Under the pieces are notes generated by a model. That model was not told where the DNA came from, did not search any database, and saw nothing but the letters and a program-made list of their open reading frames with translations. Positions 20,601-27,500 of a DNA stretch of 33,852 bases are shown here, in pieces. The position numbers were made by a program, and so were the translations under genes. Every line of letters begins with the position of its first letter. Positions within the stretch are counted from its first letter, which is position 1. This DNA is from Clostridia bacterium (lineage in GTDB: Bacteria; Bacillota; Clostridia; Christensenellales; UBA1242). The stretch spans positions 1 through 33,852 of the forward strand of contig CAAGCR010000041.1 in assembly GCA_900768425.1 (NCBI GenBank), in the 5' to 3' direction.

Positions 20601-23600
20601 AATATTATAGGAACTTTCAATGCTAGCAACCCAGATAACAGATTTATTAAGTTTAAAATTGCTTCTGTGGATAGCGAGCAAAATCGTACAGATAAAATAA
20701 AAGACAATTATGGTGCTGTAAACAATATTGGTGTTGAAGAAGCAGATATATCATATTGGAATAAAGATGAACACCCTTGGGTAAAATCAAGAGATAAATG
20801 TTGGATTCCATTATCTGAATCTGAAAGTGCAATTAAAACAGGCGAAGGTTCTGATAGTATTAATGAAATTGTTGATGAAAACGGAAATACTACATATACT
20901 TATACATTATCCGATGCAAACAATTGGGAGAGATTAGTTAATACAATTAATGATGATCCGGAAAAATTCCAACATATGAATATTATTGTTGATTTGAAAA
21001 ACAATCAAACAGATATTCCTGTCGGTAAAAATACTTTAAATGATTTCAGTGGTTCAATAACATTTAGAAGTTCAGAATATTACTTTACTAATATGGTATT
21101 GTCGGATTATTCTGAGGTGGTAGAAGATAAACAAGTCAACAAAGGTATGGGCTTAATTAAGAGAACGGAAGGTGTATCTTTAATTTCCGTATCAGTAAAA
21201 GGAACAATAAGTTTCACTACAACTGAAGATGCAACAGAAGGAATGAATGCTGGTATATTAATAGGTCAAGTCATACCAACAAATAGCAACAGCAAGCTTT
21301 TAATAGACTCTTCAAGAATTGTTCCATCTTCTATTAGCTTTACCGAAGATTCATTAACAAAAATTACAAATTTGGGTGGAATTATAGGTAATTTACAAAT
21401 AGGTACAAAACAAGCAACCGATGAAGATCAAGCCGGTGAATCAGAAGAAGCAAAAGAAATTATTTATCAATCAAAGCTAAATAATATAACATTAGGTTCT
21501 GAAAGCTCTATAGAAAACAAATTCAATATAAACATTCAAGCAATAACTATTAGAGAAAATACAAATAAAAACTTTGGTGGTTTAATAGGTAATGTTAATA
21601 AAGTCGAAACAAATGCAGATAAACTTGTTTTAAATAAAATTACAACCAATGGTGCATTAAGATTAGTTTCCGAATTTAACAATGTTGGCGGTCTAGTAGG
21701 TAAAATTTCAGATTCAACAATTATACAATTAGGAAATGATATAAAAACAGGTGAAAGTAATGACAATAATGATATCCAACTTAATGTAGGTGCGGCAGCA
21801 AATGCCGATACATTTGTAGGTGGAATTATTGGTAACAACTGTGGAATATTTGATGTTCAAGCACCATTAAATATTGGTACGCAAACAGGTGTAACTATTT
21901 CAGCAGATATAACCAATGAAAGCAAATCGGCTTATGCTGGTGGTTTGGTTGGTAAAAATAGTAACAATGCAGAAATAAAGAATACTAAAAATAACATCTT
22001 TATGGGTAAAAAAGAACTAACAAGTTTTGAAAGTATTAGTTATATATTTGCTGGCTATAACGGAATGAACTTAGAATCAAAAACAGCCATTCCAAAGAAC
22101 GCAGTTGCAAATTTAACCGTTGGTATGGGTATTGGATTAACAGGCATTAATTCATATAGCTTCATCACAAAATATATGTATAACGACTTGTCAAAAGGCT
22201 ATACAGAAAGTGATGATTATAAATCTCCAGATTGGAGTGCTATAGAAAAAGTTATTAATATTGATTCAAGTGGTGAAGTAGCTATTAAAAAGTCAACTGA
22301 AACCGGTAATGATTATCAATTATTTACTACTGAGAAAAATGTTGATGATGATGGTGATGTTTTAAATTATTTTGTATCAAAATATAAAGAACAATTACCA
22401 AAACAATTACCAAAACAATTCCTAGAACAATTACCAAAACTGGAAGGAGGAGCATCATATGAACCAAAATATGAATATATATATGTTGATGTTGATGGTA
22501 ATGATAAGACAGAAGATATTACACTAAATGATCGTACTATACTTGATACAACTAAAAAATTAGCTTATAAAATTACCCCAGTTTCAGATAATGGGTTTAA
22601 AACCTCAGACTCAAATGAAGTAATCAAATATCAATGGTTGTTAGAAGCAAAATACATAGAAGAATCATATTCTTATACAAAACAAATTGCAAACATATCG
22701 GTAACCTATAAATTCTTAATTAGTTTAATAGGTGCGAATGCAAGAATTGAAGATTCTGGTAGATATACATTAATTGTTAAGCAATTAAATGATTTTGAAG
22801 TTGGTCAGGTGAATATTGGTAAAATTCAAATCACATCACCTTCTCGCGATGAAAGTGACAAAGTGGTTCAAAAAACTAATAAGTTTGATTTATATAAAAC
22901 AATTTACAAAGAAAGTCGTGATGAGAAAATTCTATATTCTAAATCATTCTCTTTAACTAACTATACTGCAACTGAAAATACAATTTTCCAAATTAAAGAT
23001 GTATTCAAATATAAATTAAAAAGTAATTTGAATAATGAAACTGAACCATCGGCAAAATATGAGAAAATAACTGCAACAGCCGAATTTGAAAACAACTTTA
23101 TAGATTTTAAACTCTCTAAAAAAGGTAGTAAATATTCATTCAAGATACTTGATAATTCAAGTATAACCGCGTCGGCAGAAATTACGAATGCTGATGCAGG
23201 CACAGGAGATGAAGATTCATCAGTCGGCTCTTTAAAAGGTAAGAAAGTCACAAAATCGTACAACACTGTGTTGGTTGATTTAGACGACATCTCAACTGGT
23301 GACCTAATTATTGGCGATTATGTAAGCACAGATGGTTTATTTATAAATAGTTATACTGTTAAATTTAATGGTAACAAACTAGAAAATGCTAAGGCTTCCG
23401 GCGAGTTTACTTCAGATATAGAATTACTAGGTGAAACAATCAACTACCAAAAGCCATCGTTTAGTTATATTGCTAATGGTGAAACATATGACACAATTAA
23501 AATTTACACATACAGCAGTGAAGACAAAGATGCTAAATATGTAATTATGTCATTTAAGAAAGAGTCGGAAGATGATCCTTCGGTATTATTGTTAAAAGAA

Positions 23601-24440
23601 CAAGTTTATGTATTAAATAACAATAATAAATTTAATTATCTTGGTGAAATTAATTACGCATTAAAAGATATTCCAAACGGAAAAACTGCAAAAGATATTT
23701 ATGATGAGTTGTATGCAGGCAATGGTCCAGATCGTCACGAGAGTTATTTCCCAACACTTATAGATGATAGCAACAATAACTACAATCAAGCAATTTCCGA
23801 AGTATCAAATGATATCTTGAAAAAAGAAGACGTTAGAGAAAAAGAAATAGAATTTGTATGCAACTACATTGACCATCAAATAAATGTTAAGACAGAAAAG
23901 GATAGCTTGTATTACACTTACATTGATGAAGTATACAATGCAAGAAGAACATTCAGATTAAATAGCTCATTTGAATTGAGCAAGGTTGGCTCAACAAAAG
24001 ATAACATTCCAAGCAAAAGCGAAAGAACCGAACGCTTTGAAAATACTTCAGCATTAAACGGCTTCTTATCTGCAAAACAAAAAGATGGCAATGCTCTAAC
24101 ATGGCAAGCAAATAATCCAACAACAGAAGAAATTTACTTCAATGGCGTTAATGAAGACCCAGATGCAATTAAAATCTCAGTTGAATATGGTGTTTGGAAA
24201 GGGATAGTAATTGCTGTTCATATCAAAAAAACAGTTATGGTTCAAGAACCGGTCGTTGACGAAAATGGTGATCCGGTGCTTGATGAAAACGGAGATCCAA
24301 AATATGTTTCTAAACAAGTAACATATGATTACTACTATGCAGTTAATTCAGATAACAATGTAAACACAACACCATACGAGAAGAAAGAGTCAATAAAATT
24401 CTATATTTCAGATGGTGTAAGCCATGGTGAAAACATTTAA
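5607..24440 (+). CDS. Giant GLUG-repeat surface lipoprotein (6,277 residues)
   Basis: A single frame of 18.8 kb with ATG six bases after AAGGAG (5595-5600). Residues 1-23 are a lipoprotein signal (L-F-S-A-C, lipidated Cys23), so the protein should be tethered to the outer membrane face. Residues about 28-1000 look like several Ig-like (BIG-like) beta domains. From about 1003 on, GLUG-type repeats come in blocks (near 1003-1230, 2096-2410, 2532-3000, 3190-4020, 4215-4730 and 5097-5460), separated by non-repeat, probably Ig-like or cadherin-like, stretches. Block leaders carry a motif such as FDGNNHTIHI (2125) or LNGNGLTISN (2618). Residues 4764-4808 hold two hydrophobic stretches, odd in such a protein. 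Residues 5596-5611 are QLPK repeats. The C-terminal 650 residues lack GLUG repeats and have no LPXTG or surface-layer anchor. GLUG repeats are known from streptococcal and other surface proteins and probably form beta-helix rods. Adhesion or binding is inference; no enzyme motif was seen. Mass is around 0.68 MDa. Confidence 0.9.
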   Translation: MKKFSIWMMTIAMLCVCTLFSACTTKDEASITFNKTNATIYLGETENNQVSILATVNNADVKKLDLVYDTSYITISQTKNSDGTFIITVKSLIDYGTKPIAVEVKAGTYASAVFYVDIVLPLQRIVPKDNLYVAYNGTQTVYNLLDFISYEPEGTVQKGVEFTLVEESEQIHIAGNNLVIDAGVNFNDIKQIKINAVSTVVQEGKSPVSAELNVKVIPNVELLADNINVILDYNGEKAPIQNRTYELTIKKDNNGYTLSTFVVEITIPQSLGIEVDIDVENYGGLSTNILNYLSYAKSCVMDTTNASNIKDVYTFTFQTKSSLQGKGDLRFKYWYKDHKADNNLSASFVAKIDNEIVKKVSVVATMPITQINVNTNCTQNPDTKIYTIYNDYNNTYGEAFNFVALPEGTSQRTLVLEKPEGSALQVYNSKGNLLTFVRNIYDENGTLIETKYNQQEITSGETIYIKGGDLASESLTYYSALADKEDLTKGTLNFNVVKGTSALGFVSDSDSTDLKEDIVLNAEINDVAVAYLLAPNALATDFIKNDNVYIEPVDGKDNYFKVTFSALTLGKQTYVIKTPNGYKVTANLNVIQPLERAILGIKNNSQYISGIGDYSPKNNDSLDLANISIEKGYSIQLNYNINPNAEIARIKYSFYNTQNIDVYGEEIQKLKDIYNYNYPTLFDDISFILNNQNLMQTNILTGTATGVNIIKIEIYGQKVVDGAITEEIKFTKYLFVQIYNPVKQITSTAKNITLRALDQVASYYESLTTKTLSLEVLSDSLEKATYNKLFIDGSSYDTILNEDGTVEYVCSQIISRDGVGAIDVVYNLTTGKLTIKANKYVVFDEPIKISLFAGDFVDFEVGRYIYSDYAGRPITTYDITINLIETKVISDINVSNLTLDEDKSDSTTKVYKTIYIDTSKAESVTYKLYTDITPYDAFDKSLNYTFTPNSGNTQAMIDIADDGTITVLGDQGGSGIITIEPRNYREGMNVRTVKIPIIVTDGNSWETAYEITSLNEIKYPNKHYVLTIPTTYNLTNTLFNDLEGGFRGGLYGRRYGDTTSAKATIYLNGVSLFNELSSNAHIADLNIYGDVKTTDYKDAENNNVAYTKRGFVANYNAGLIENIKITSYISNGTCVPSLLTIGENVTMVGGIAGENVGRIDNCTFAGSINIKNNNTVVANAIANNTNGTVSNCKVITAKYNSEANSGRLVNDGESFVNGVVGGENITFADIDNNIIKEENYKDYQFNGNVWIANYIDENYEGLYHSYGEEDNAYGLVFYYEAKDKTKQNNLTELNIIPFSKLFGLKNTNITTENLKILAYNADNSLCNFIGIDSQGIVINGIGQFILSIFSEYDYTTTYELNVLSLYQASEFTLSSNGVKLDKNSQERELIFGQKYEVISKLNNLISIINKKGQRETIELKQNDYELSFTISYENAQNEIDADKYITGKKLGSHTINMNFDWYDTTNIKVRLVSGSGANYDALINRLFNIADGDAGEFNVRRKNGTTAVTTDVKEGSIEPKDTFTFFATLTTDLTSDAIVAENIEIYTENNSSITDKHYFDIFVEKTATGENTYKIQLRINQERIREEGYNLLDFVARKYSVIVRAVNIDGIDKIVYDAFATVEVTLLPQTIANINTVLYGVTSSNTTGVNVADNETPTSVLIPSGNGGLFVIDMFPAFASYDYIDVVATANTVSKLSFRLQDRIVDNGVITNNYKNASNGYEPLTGQNGIRLLNNNIKDNHNIGTYYLKVFTDATFSGDTIFTITVNAYYKNSVLTAQSVFTLYMRMPEAPQISLNGETKVYALAGSPIKGIEVLVSQEQINPYARIATTDSGESVIDGKTVSNIQLNMTEVTENSLVGYRRYSITVVFNQDYISNLSTNSTKFKIVVTSTKISSGGEIPVSAEMYVYVVNYKPTAGDIKIFNASENKFKVTSLKYLELKLADLIPEEIYATQEFIDGFAENYYYNNTNTEFNFGKNTMLVNGTEKTLSKAQVLASYLSYVKGNVKTPLLKINNLGEFDLVSNEYISFDIQDGKLLVKGGDYTGTTNMIMEIEYKMPDGRVFTYEYSFDIINSLYTTEDLPKEIANSESFLGIVNEEEAHDYILTNDLYLYDFTTIANTNKITSFDGNNHTIHIINYAESDNATEFALFNNVASTTTIKNLTVNIYHLRQILVSDKVTSVNIAGFAIQNDGAIYNCEVVAYDNKALPSMSNTYGIKINEDVESRVAGFVLTNNGSITNSRFGGTQKLATNVEYLNDDNGKIVKRVVRESLYDLKMITIKASGTISGFVESNNGVIASSFVKNINIQNTYYKLETKVTAGFINTNNGTVAMCYAEGDFANNTDIRSTVGGLEGSGIMAGFAYTNYGTITDSYSNLSITNSKEQVGRLGAGFIYENSESGVIERSYSASKIISNNISQMNFAGIKDFGGYNNGGTIKTSYYYIENSTDEISIESTLTTSINAIINIADRNEFYGFSFAESQKAGTWTISDYGRPALISPNDIAHSVRAKYENTTSANTSIEYYFVYCDGYELGSYNNPIIIRDAKEFNSVFGSSISTDISDNYDLSANKVYGTYRLVNNVDMLDLVPEEEQDTEYKVNLVSTKMTLSGEYTNSSHKSGSLNGNGLTISNLAISNSSTKSYEFGLFKSLENGASISNINVELARGGVTADHTIFVGTIAGSVVNSYANNITIKGTSVNDYTKVIGANVTGGVFGRVVGNSKVSNCTIENVSVTSTYYTALLPTEENVPDTNTYNRANENKFAELSISGGAFGVVDVYTTEQQDNKATFGEVDSRTPSIANISVKGGVYIEGMTAGGVAGFIGNYVIGRDLSFTIVKEGVKSGIIAYNCYAGGIVGFNRGYLYQLKAEHEQEWQKEIENNMQAYYKADDANRDSIDRGSLDIFASELNYKPYAIGGLVGVQQSGKISIAYSKLNVLNNNGINLGGAVGLVCKAFVPDGTSVDDATSFTMHETYAVGDVFSSATNAHIGGIIGSSKDNGIKLTKVNALNYWGKDAFNKFKLPGEKNIHAISDQNEGDSKTHVYSIYSINFGTTDDQKYRLYNKSDAVMRSYYEYNGVLSDNGAQIDLMFSQKEWYIENNWSRDLTELFPHIVYVSPKNQQIIRHRSDFYKFALYGNDPNVTFIVVDNLDYDPAKGEEDLLIDCDKVNANYGLLRAKIVGATTKNGFRNLNVPLFNEVIGNEISTLRFYKCYSAITQKANNEQFSYLNYSNCNFQVRTSGNIGGVAQEAIGKCSFMNITFSDSNISAGNSRNAGYLFGKHSQADADNVGVEISDVSIRNEKNNALNVSRTIDANGANESDGSNYGLLFGMAGKVRIKNVNIFDNVNITLTPPTTQDEETTAVFNVNAGILAGSVASIEISLDSVKLLSGNNGGLKVAGGNNQFKVDLNLNAGGIVGKCSDTITLTVNTENAKNDYVNVTYAPKIDITGTSGAHSQYIGTISGQANKILAGNLGMFIFGKTEEAGEDSESGKVIFRQLNYSLAEKTSRNGGATNNIGGIAGTLNTITTDDTTRSGEVSESQSDKPGIIAYYGDMNAVTPTNTDDSSAQIFLNLGGIVGYVNGNSEDGAVTISNVLFDGTIGFDKTFYGEDKDALHNKVKHLYLSEGGVIGKTEGFGITIKNTIASGEILLSNSDGDKFELLDKQMYVAGLIGYNNATTTLGTDSSNGNEKVYVITTLFSLTGAKGVDSIAHNASGKQLILNNEVRYCSSLNLVVSDLKMGEDYAIPSGTQKDLLSNMQYEDISSSTKPNEKTDSVWNAKGNTVKGSKLEPYNINDLKIGEDITEKESASGSKNEYIVVRTKSQASGKGEIINYISTYTRKMYISVEGNLSLPNQISLKNTILFSQGAQLKSTITPINTISADSAVSGLVVKLFVDESKGSAATTNDKYVNLGGLANRNDGIIYTCSVQETMNDFAELSNSTQFYGVMNPKVDAKLLNDLTSKGGELIFDTDTRPRGVAGFVANNTGYIFGSNANVYIQNLGSIIASNFVVTNTGTITYSYATGVNKSDKGYLFVANPKDATLTPTEQQTTYGTIENCYTIVKAINNTVSSYVPNKTYKNEAGKNVYPIYVESDASEIDFTAKADAITGDKVAGGQIITLYKATEQKTGGEGGTCNNALILADTKGYYDCDPYCNYNYPTLSGGLFKNFTFLKRSTMVEYNESEERYTDRDRKINYDEKIYEIESTGSSVIGFNYYRQILYCQIPNLTLLKDLNSPATNGSTNNNLTSSYSKFVIVGDINIGYYLSESKTEVAGRNQEDSSILGTIQPNTKLYDTTTGDIPVENAKYASLIIDAQNSTFKNLVLKQNVKLIEQIKGMKDSEAKITIKNLNFDSVTLNGVTGLIGAIDENTTLSNITFKNGTTATVKTENYFLDKSKDEYYNLYWNASTQSYTNVIGIMVGKNEGTITNCKFLANIVTNDGAEGSYALGGFVGYNTGNGIVEKSKFNGNVYISEDFKDKNGSVKNLDLQVVFGSFVAINDENAKVTQATLEAGALTGFVLTSGGTIYKQSDYNNKPDKEKEADPLVVGDNAADYQLNAQIYVITSNKAVVGGVVGILKSGLVNRSSTYKNGNKNALAILVGDEYTQRVSYAGGIAGVMEGNSQIQDCSNRSNITAMATWLFTTTDNSSAKYRFDANNLVIKNSGASTNLSDRVYYSDADSEPKIVSDSNTTKTKLYVYRDMTSLAYAGGIAGLGLKNAVSNSDAIAVGNQDKSGNMRLANYGIISGGFRAVKPVATIYNNPDFDISTFNAYIGWFWGLEATTVAALIVDRIIQPVTPIPDAIARAVAILAAIGYLGVENTLYAMTTQHSLFVDGFIGSSNRYYKENGFVINLFNSDSKWDGKAIGYINNHLGIGDHREGDKGYRPPLGHYDAFGNFIYDSSIKAAIVAFKEHNVVVFPQIKFFKVILEKDINYRFEHINIESITSTDLQNIDSANLLNSCNVTKYSSEMKSYYYDGISPSLNGINGERLSIYSNTTNINEDKPQVDNNIIGTFNASNPDNRFIKFKIASVDSEQNRTDKIKDNYGAVNNIGVEEADISYWNKDEHPWVKSRDKCWIPLSESESAIKTGEGSDSINEIVDENGNTTYTYTLSDANNWERLVNTINDDPEKFQHMNIIVDLKNNQTDIPVGKNTLNDFSGSITFRSSEYYFTNMVLSDYSEVVEDKQVNKGMGLIKRTEGVSLISVSVKGTISFTTTEDATEGMNAGILIGQVIPTNSNSKLLIDSSRIVPSSISFTEDSLTKITNLGGIIGNLQIGTKQATDEDQAGESEEAKEIIYQSKLNNITLGSESSIENKFNINIQAITIRENTNKNFGGLIGNVNKVETNADKLVLNKITTNGALRLVSEFNNVGGLVGKISDSTIIQLGNDIKTGESNDNNDIQLNVGAAANADTFVGGIIGNNCGIFDVQAPLNIGTQTGVTISADITNESKSAYAGGLVGKNSNNAEIKNTKNNIFMGKKELTSFESISYIFAGYNGMNLESKTAIPKNAVANLTVGMGIGLTGINSYSFITKYMYNDLSKGYTESDDYKSPDWSAIEKVINIDSSGEVAIKKSTETGNDYQLFTTEKNVDDDGDVLNYFVSKYKEQLPKQLPKQFLEQLPKLEGGASYEPKYEYIYVDVDGNDKTEDITLNDRTILDTTKKLAYKITPVSDNGFKTSDSNEVIKYQWLLEAKYIEESYSYTKQIANISVTYKFLISLIGANARIEDSGRYTLIVKQLNDFEVGQVNIGKIQITSPSRDESDKVVQKTNKFDLYKTIYKESRDEKILYSKSFSLTNYTATENTIFQIKDVFKYKLKSNLNNETEPSAKYEKITATAEFENNFIDFKLSKKGSKYSFKILDNSSITASAEITNADAGTGDEDSSVGSLKGKKVTKSYNTVLVDLDDISTGDLIIGDYVSTDGLFINSYTVKFNGNKLENAKASGEFTSDIELLGETINYQKPSFSYIANGETYDTIKIYTYSSEDKDAKYVIMSFKKESEDDPSVLLLKEQVYVLNNNNKFNYLGEINYALKDIPNGKTAKDIYDELYAGNGPDRHESYFPTLIDDSNNNYNQAISEVSNDILKKEDVREKEIEFVCNYIDHQINVKTEKDSLYYTYIDEVYNARRTFRLNSSFELSKVGSTKDNIPSKSERTERFENTSALNGFLSAKQKDGNALTWQANNPTTEEIYFNGVNEDPDAIKISVEYGVWKGIVIAVHIKKTVMVQEPVVDENGDPVLDENGDPKYVSKQVTYDYYYAVNSDNNVNTTPYEKKESIKFYISDGVSHGENI
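8613..9290 (+). repeat. GLUG block A of the first giant
   Basis: Starts with a leader 'NSWETAYEI' (residue 1003). It contains one clear GLUG unit, GGIAGENVGRIDNCTF (from 9051, residue 1149), and weaker units before and after it, such as GFVANYNAGLIENIKI. Confidence 0.7.
11892..12850 (+). repeat. GLUG block B of the first giant
   Basis: The leader includes FDGNNHTIHI (from 11979) and EFALFNN. It is followed by about six units of the AGF type: AGFVLTNNGSITNSRF, SGFVESNNGVIASSF, AGFINTNNGTVAMCYAEG, AGFAYTNYGTITDSYS, AGFIYENSESGVIERSYS. These are the most regular repeats in the protein. Confidence 0.8.
13200..14620 (+). repeat. GLUG block C of the first giant
   Basis: The leader is SYNNPIIIRDAKEF (residue 2532) followed by YRLVNNVDM and LNGNGLTISN. 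Units begin with GGVFG (about 13724), GGVAG (14040), GGIVG (14151), GGLVG (14338), GGAVG (14426) and GGIIG (14553). Confidence 0.8.
15170..17660 (+). repeat. GLUG block D of the first giant
   Basis: The longest block. Units include GGVAQ (about 15315), GGIVG (15825), GGIAG (16135), GGIVGYVNG (16305), GGVIGKTEG (16464), AGLIGYNN (16590), GGLANRNDG (17320), AGFVANNTG (17520) and NFVVTNTG (17610). Spacing between units is irregular. Confidence 0.75.
18250..19790 (+). repeat. GLUG block E of the first giant
   Basis: The leader runs from about 18250 (IPNLTLLKDLN) to 18720. Units include IGIMVGKNEGTITNCKF (about 18828), GGFVGYNTGNG (18922), GGVVGILKSG (19290), GGIAGVMEGNS (19412) and GGIAGLGLKN (19702). 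The hydrophobic hairpin follows directly. Confidence 0.75.
20890..22000 (+). repeat. GLUG block F of the first giant
   Basis: The leader has YTLSDANNWERLVNTI near 20895. Units include AGILIGQV (about 21249), GGIIGNLQ (21375), GGLIGNVNK (21580), GGLVGKISD (21687), GGIIGNNCG (21822) and GGLVGKNSNN (21942). This is the last block; no units follow to the stop at 24440. Confidence 0.75.
22392..22439 (+). repeat. In-frame 12-base tandem repeat (QLPK x4)
   Basis: Four 12-base units of the type CAATTACCAAAA code for QLPK-QLPK-QFLE-QLPK (residues 5596-5611). Three copies are identical; the third has drifted. Such repeats can gain or lose copies by slippage without breaking the frame. Confidence 0.85.
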
Positions 24441-24525
24441 TCAAAGAAAATGAAAAGAAGAACAAAACAATAAAAAAACAAAAAGAAAAGAACAAAATTT
24501 AAAATTTAAGGATACGGAGAGAACT
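24441..24525 (+). other. Purine-rich linker between the two giant genes
   Basis: The 85 bases are nearly all A and G on this strand, with no hairpin and no clear promoter. The ribosome binding site GGAGAG lies at 24516-24521. The lack of a terminator suggests that both giant genes are on one message. Confidence 0.6.
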
Positions 24526-27500
24526 ATGAAAAAAAGATATAGCATAGTGACATTATTATTAATAATTTGTATAGGAGCGATATTCTCGGGTTGTGGTCCG
24601 GATTATAGTTCTCTTTCGTTATCACTTAGAGATGCGAAACAAATTGAAATGTCCATTAATGATGAAAAAGTGGACTATTATATCGTTATTAACAATTACT
24701 ACGAGATAAATGCAAAATTTAATTTTGATTTTGCATCACGCATAGCAAAAATCGTTGGCAATGTTGAAAACAAAGGTGATGGTGTATACAAATTCTCGGT
24801 AGCACCAATAATGGCAGGAAATACAACACTTACCATCACATTAAATGGTTTAGATAAACCGTTAATTGTGCCGGTAATAATCCGCAAAGAAGTAACTGGT
24901 ATTTCAGCCATTCAAAATGTCTTTGTAAAAAAAGGACAAACATTAAAAATTAGTAACGCATTTATTACATTTACTCCGCAAGATACAACTGAAAAAGGCT
25001 TAACTTATAGCCTTTTGCTAGATGATAATATAGATTATGCAGGAAATGGTGTTACTTTTAATACAGAAACAAATATTTTAAGTGTTGGCAACGAATGCAA
25101 CTTAGCAACAATTACGTTGCAAGCAGTTAGCACTTATGATGCAAACATAAAAACTAACTTAGTTATAAAAGTTGTAAAAGATGTTGATGTTACATCATTA
25201 AACGTAAAAATAGCATCACAAAATTCCGAAATTGGCAACCCAAATGAGTTTGGTACGTTTGAAGATTTAGAAATTGCAACAAGCGAACCTTATACTTTAA
25301 TTGAACTAATAAAGAGTGATGAGTACAATTATCAGAAAAAATTAAATATAAATTATGATTTGTTTGACCAAGGTTATGCAGTAGATGTTTTAACCTCAGA
25401 CATATTAAATTTAGGCGGAGATGAAGTAAAAAGCTTAACTTTAACTCGCAATTCGGAATTTATATTATCCGCATCAGATGTAGGTACTGGCAGGTTAACA
25501 ATAAGAGTTTATCAAACCGATTTGCCGGAAAATTTTAAAGAATTTTATATTGATGTGAAAGTCACTTGCAAACCTAAAAACATAACAATAAACGGTCAAT
25601 TAGATATAGGGCTTCAAGAGTTATATACAAACAGTAGTGAAGTAAAAGAATACAGATTTGGCGTAACTCCGGAAAAAGCGAACAAAGAAGACTATAATTA
25701 CACAATTTCATTCTTTAAAAGCAGAAATGAAACTCTAACAGGTATTTTTGAAGATGATTTTGCAGAATTAAATGCTGTTCCAAGCGAATATGTAGATATT
25801 AAATATGGTGGAGCAGATATAGTAGATAAAGATTTAGGCAAATTAGTTTCTCCTTTAACAATGAAAGCCATTGCATCAACCGAAAATTATTATTTGGCGG
25901 TAAAAATTACTTGTTTAAACGACAATGAAACAATTTGCGAAACCGTAATAACTTTAAGAGTTTATGTAGGAACAACAGAATTTAAAATTAGAGATATTTA
26001 CGAAGATGGCACAATATATATGGCTTTAAATGATGGCAAACAAATCTTTTATGGTCTATATTGCAGTGAAGGCTCAACTCCGGGTAAATTAACAATAAAC
26101 AGCACAGAAGCAACTTCATCACCGGTTTGTGAAATAACTCAAATAAGCACAGCAACAGCAAACTTAGAAATTACTCCAAAAGCAGTCGGAACACAAGAAT
26201 TTGTTATTGTAACGGCAAACAGACTATCGGTGGTGTTAAAAGTTGTTGTGTTCCGCGAAATCTCGCAAGATGATTTCATAATGCAAATTGCAGATACAGC
26301 TAACGACTATATTTCATCCTTTGAACCGGCAGACTCATCTTTAACTTTAAAAAGTTTAACCCTAAAAGGTTTAAATTCCAGCGTTAGACTAACAAGCAAA
26401 ATTAAAACAGAATATTCAGACTATAACAACTATTCATATTTATATTATTTAGGCTTAAACGATAAAGGCAGAGAATATTTTACAATTACAAATAACTCGG
26501 TTTTAACATCATTACAATTCACAAAAGAATACGATGCAACAACAAATAAATATACAGAGTTTAAAATTCCACTAAGTGTCAATTTAGTTATAAACACAAT
26601 AGATAAGAGTGATAGTGGTTATACATTTATGTTAAAACCGGCTGAAATCACTCAAAACTATGATATTAGTCTATCTTGCGTAAACTACTATAAACAAATG
26701 ACACTTTATGCAAGCAAAGATATAAATGGCAGTCAACAAACAAGAGTTGCAAGCATTTATAACAAGGGTGACTTGTCATATATAAATCAAAATTTGGCAA
26801 ATGTATACCTATTTATGGATCTTGTCCAAAGCGAAGATGATCAATATTCACTTTTACAGATTTCAGATTTCACATTTAAGTCCGGTGCAGAAATATTTAA
26901 GCTAAATGGTGAAAATATTGTAAAAGTCGGTGATGTCGGTTATTTCTATCCAAGTTCAGAGGTTGTTGATGGTTTCTATTCAACCGGTGCAAATGGATAT
27001 GTAGGCAGTTTCACATATGATTATAACAGCTTGCGTGTGCTAGACAGTATAAGTATTACACTTAAATTAACCGATCCAAACACAGGCAAAGAATTCAGTT
27101 CGGATGTTACTTTACAAATTGAAGAATATACAGATGTTGAAAGTATTTGGCTTTCAACTCCAGATGATGTAATTTACTTAGATAACACACAAAGTTACTT
27201 CCAAAAAACAATTAGATTGCAAATTGTTCCAGCAAACGCAATGTGTAAAGATTTAGATGTAAAAGTTGAAACAAGAGATACAAACTGTATAGGTGTAGAC
27301 ATAAAAGGTGATAGCATAACATTTACATTCCAAAGCAGTGGTTCAGGGAAAATATTAATTTTTCCAGTATCTAAAATGAAAACCAACTCATATACCGATG
27401 AATTTGGCGAATATTATTACCATTTAACAATGAATTTCGTATGTGCAGATGGCAAAACAGAACAAACCGCAAGGAAAATATCTACTCTAAAAGATTTAAA

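Noticed and set aside
9051..22000. Repeated short motifs as a CRISPR array or DNA-level tandem repeat
   Set aside because: The repetition is at protein level with varied codons and irregular spacing; there are no identical direct repeats with unique spacers.
21536..23290. Long minus-strand open frames inside the first giant gene (for example 21536-21838 and 22961-23290)
   Set aside because: They are opposite a clearly coding frame, have low-complexity hydrophobic translations and no start signals; they are shadows of the codon pattern.
5607..24440. Sortase (LPXTG) or secretion-system C-terminal anchor on the first giant
   Set aside because: The last residues show no LPXTG, hydrophobic tail or basic end; the only anchor visible is the N-terminal lipobox.
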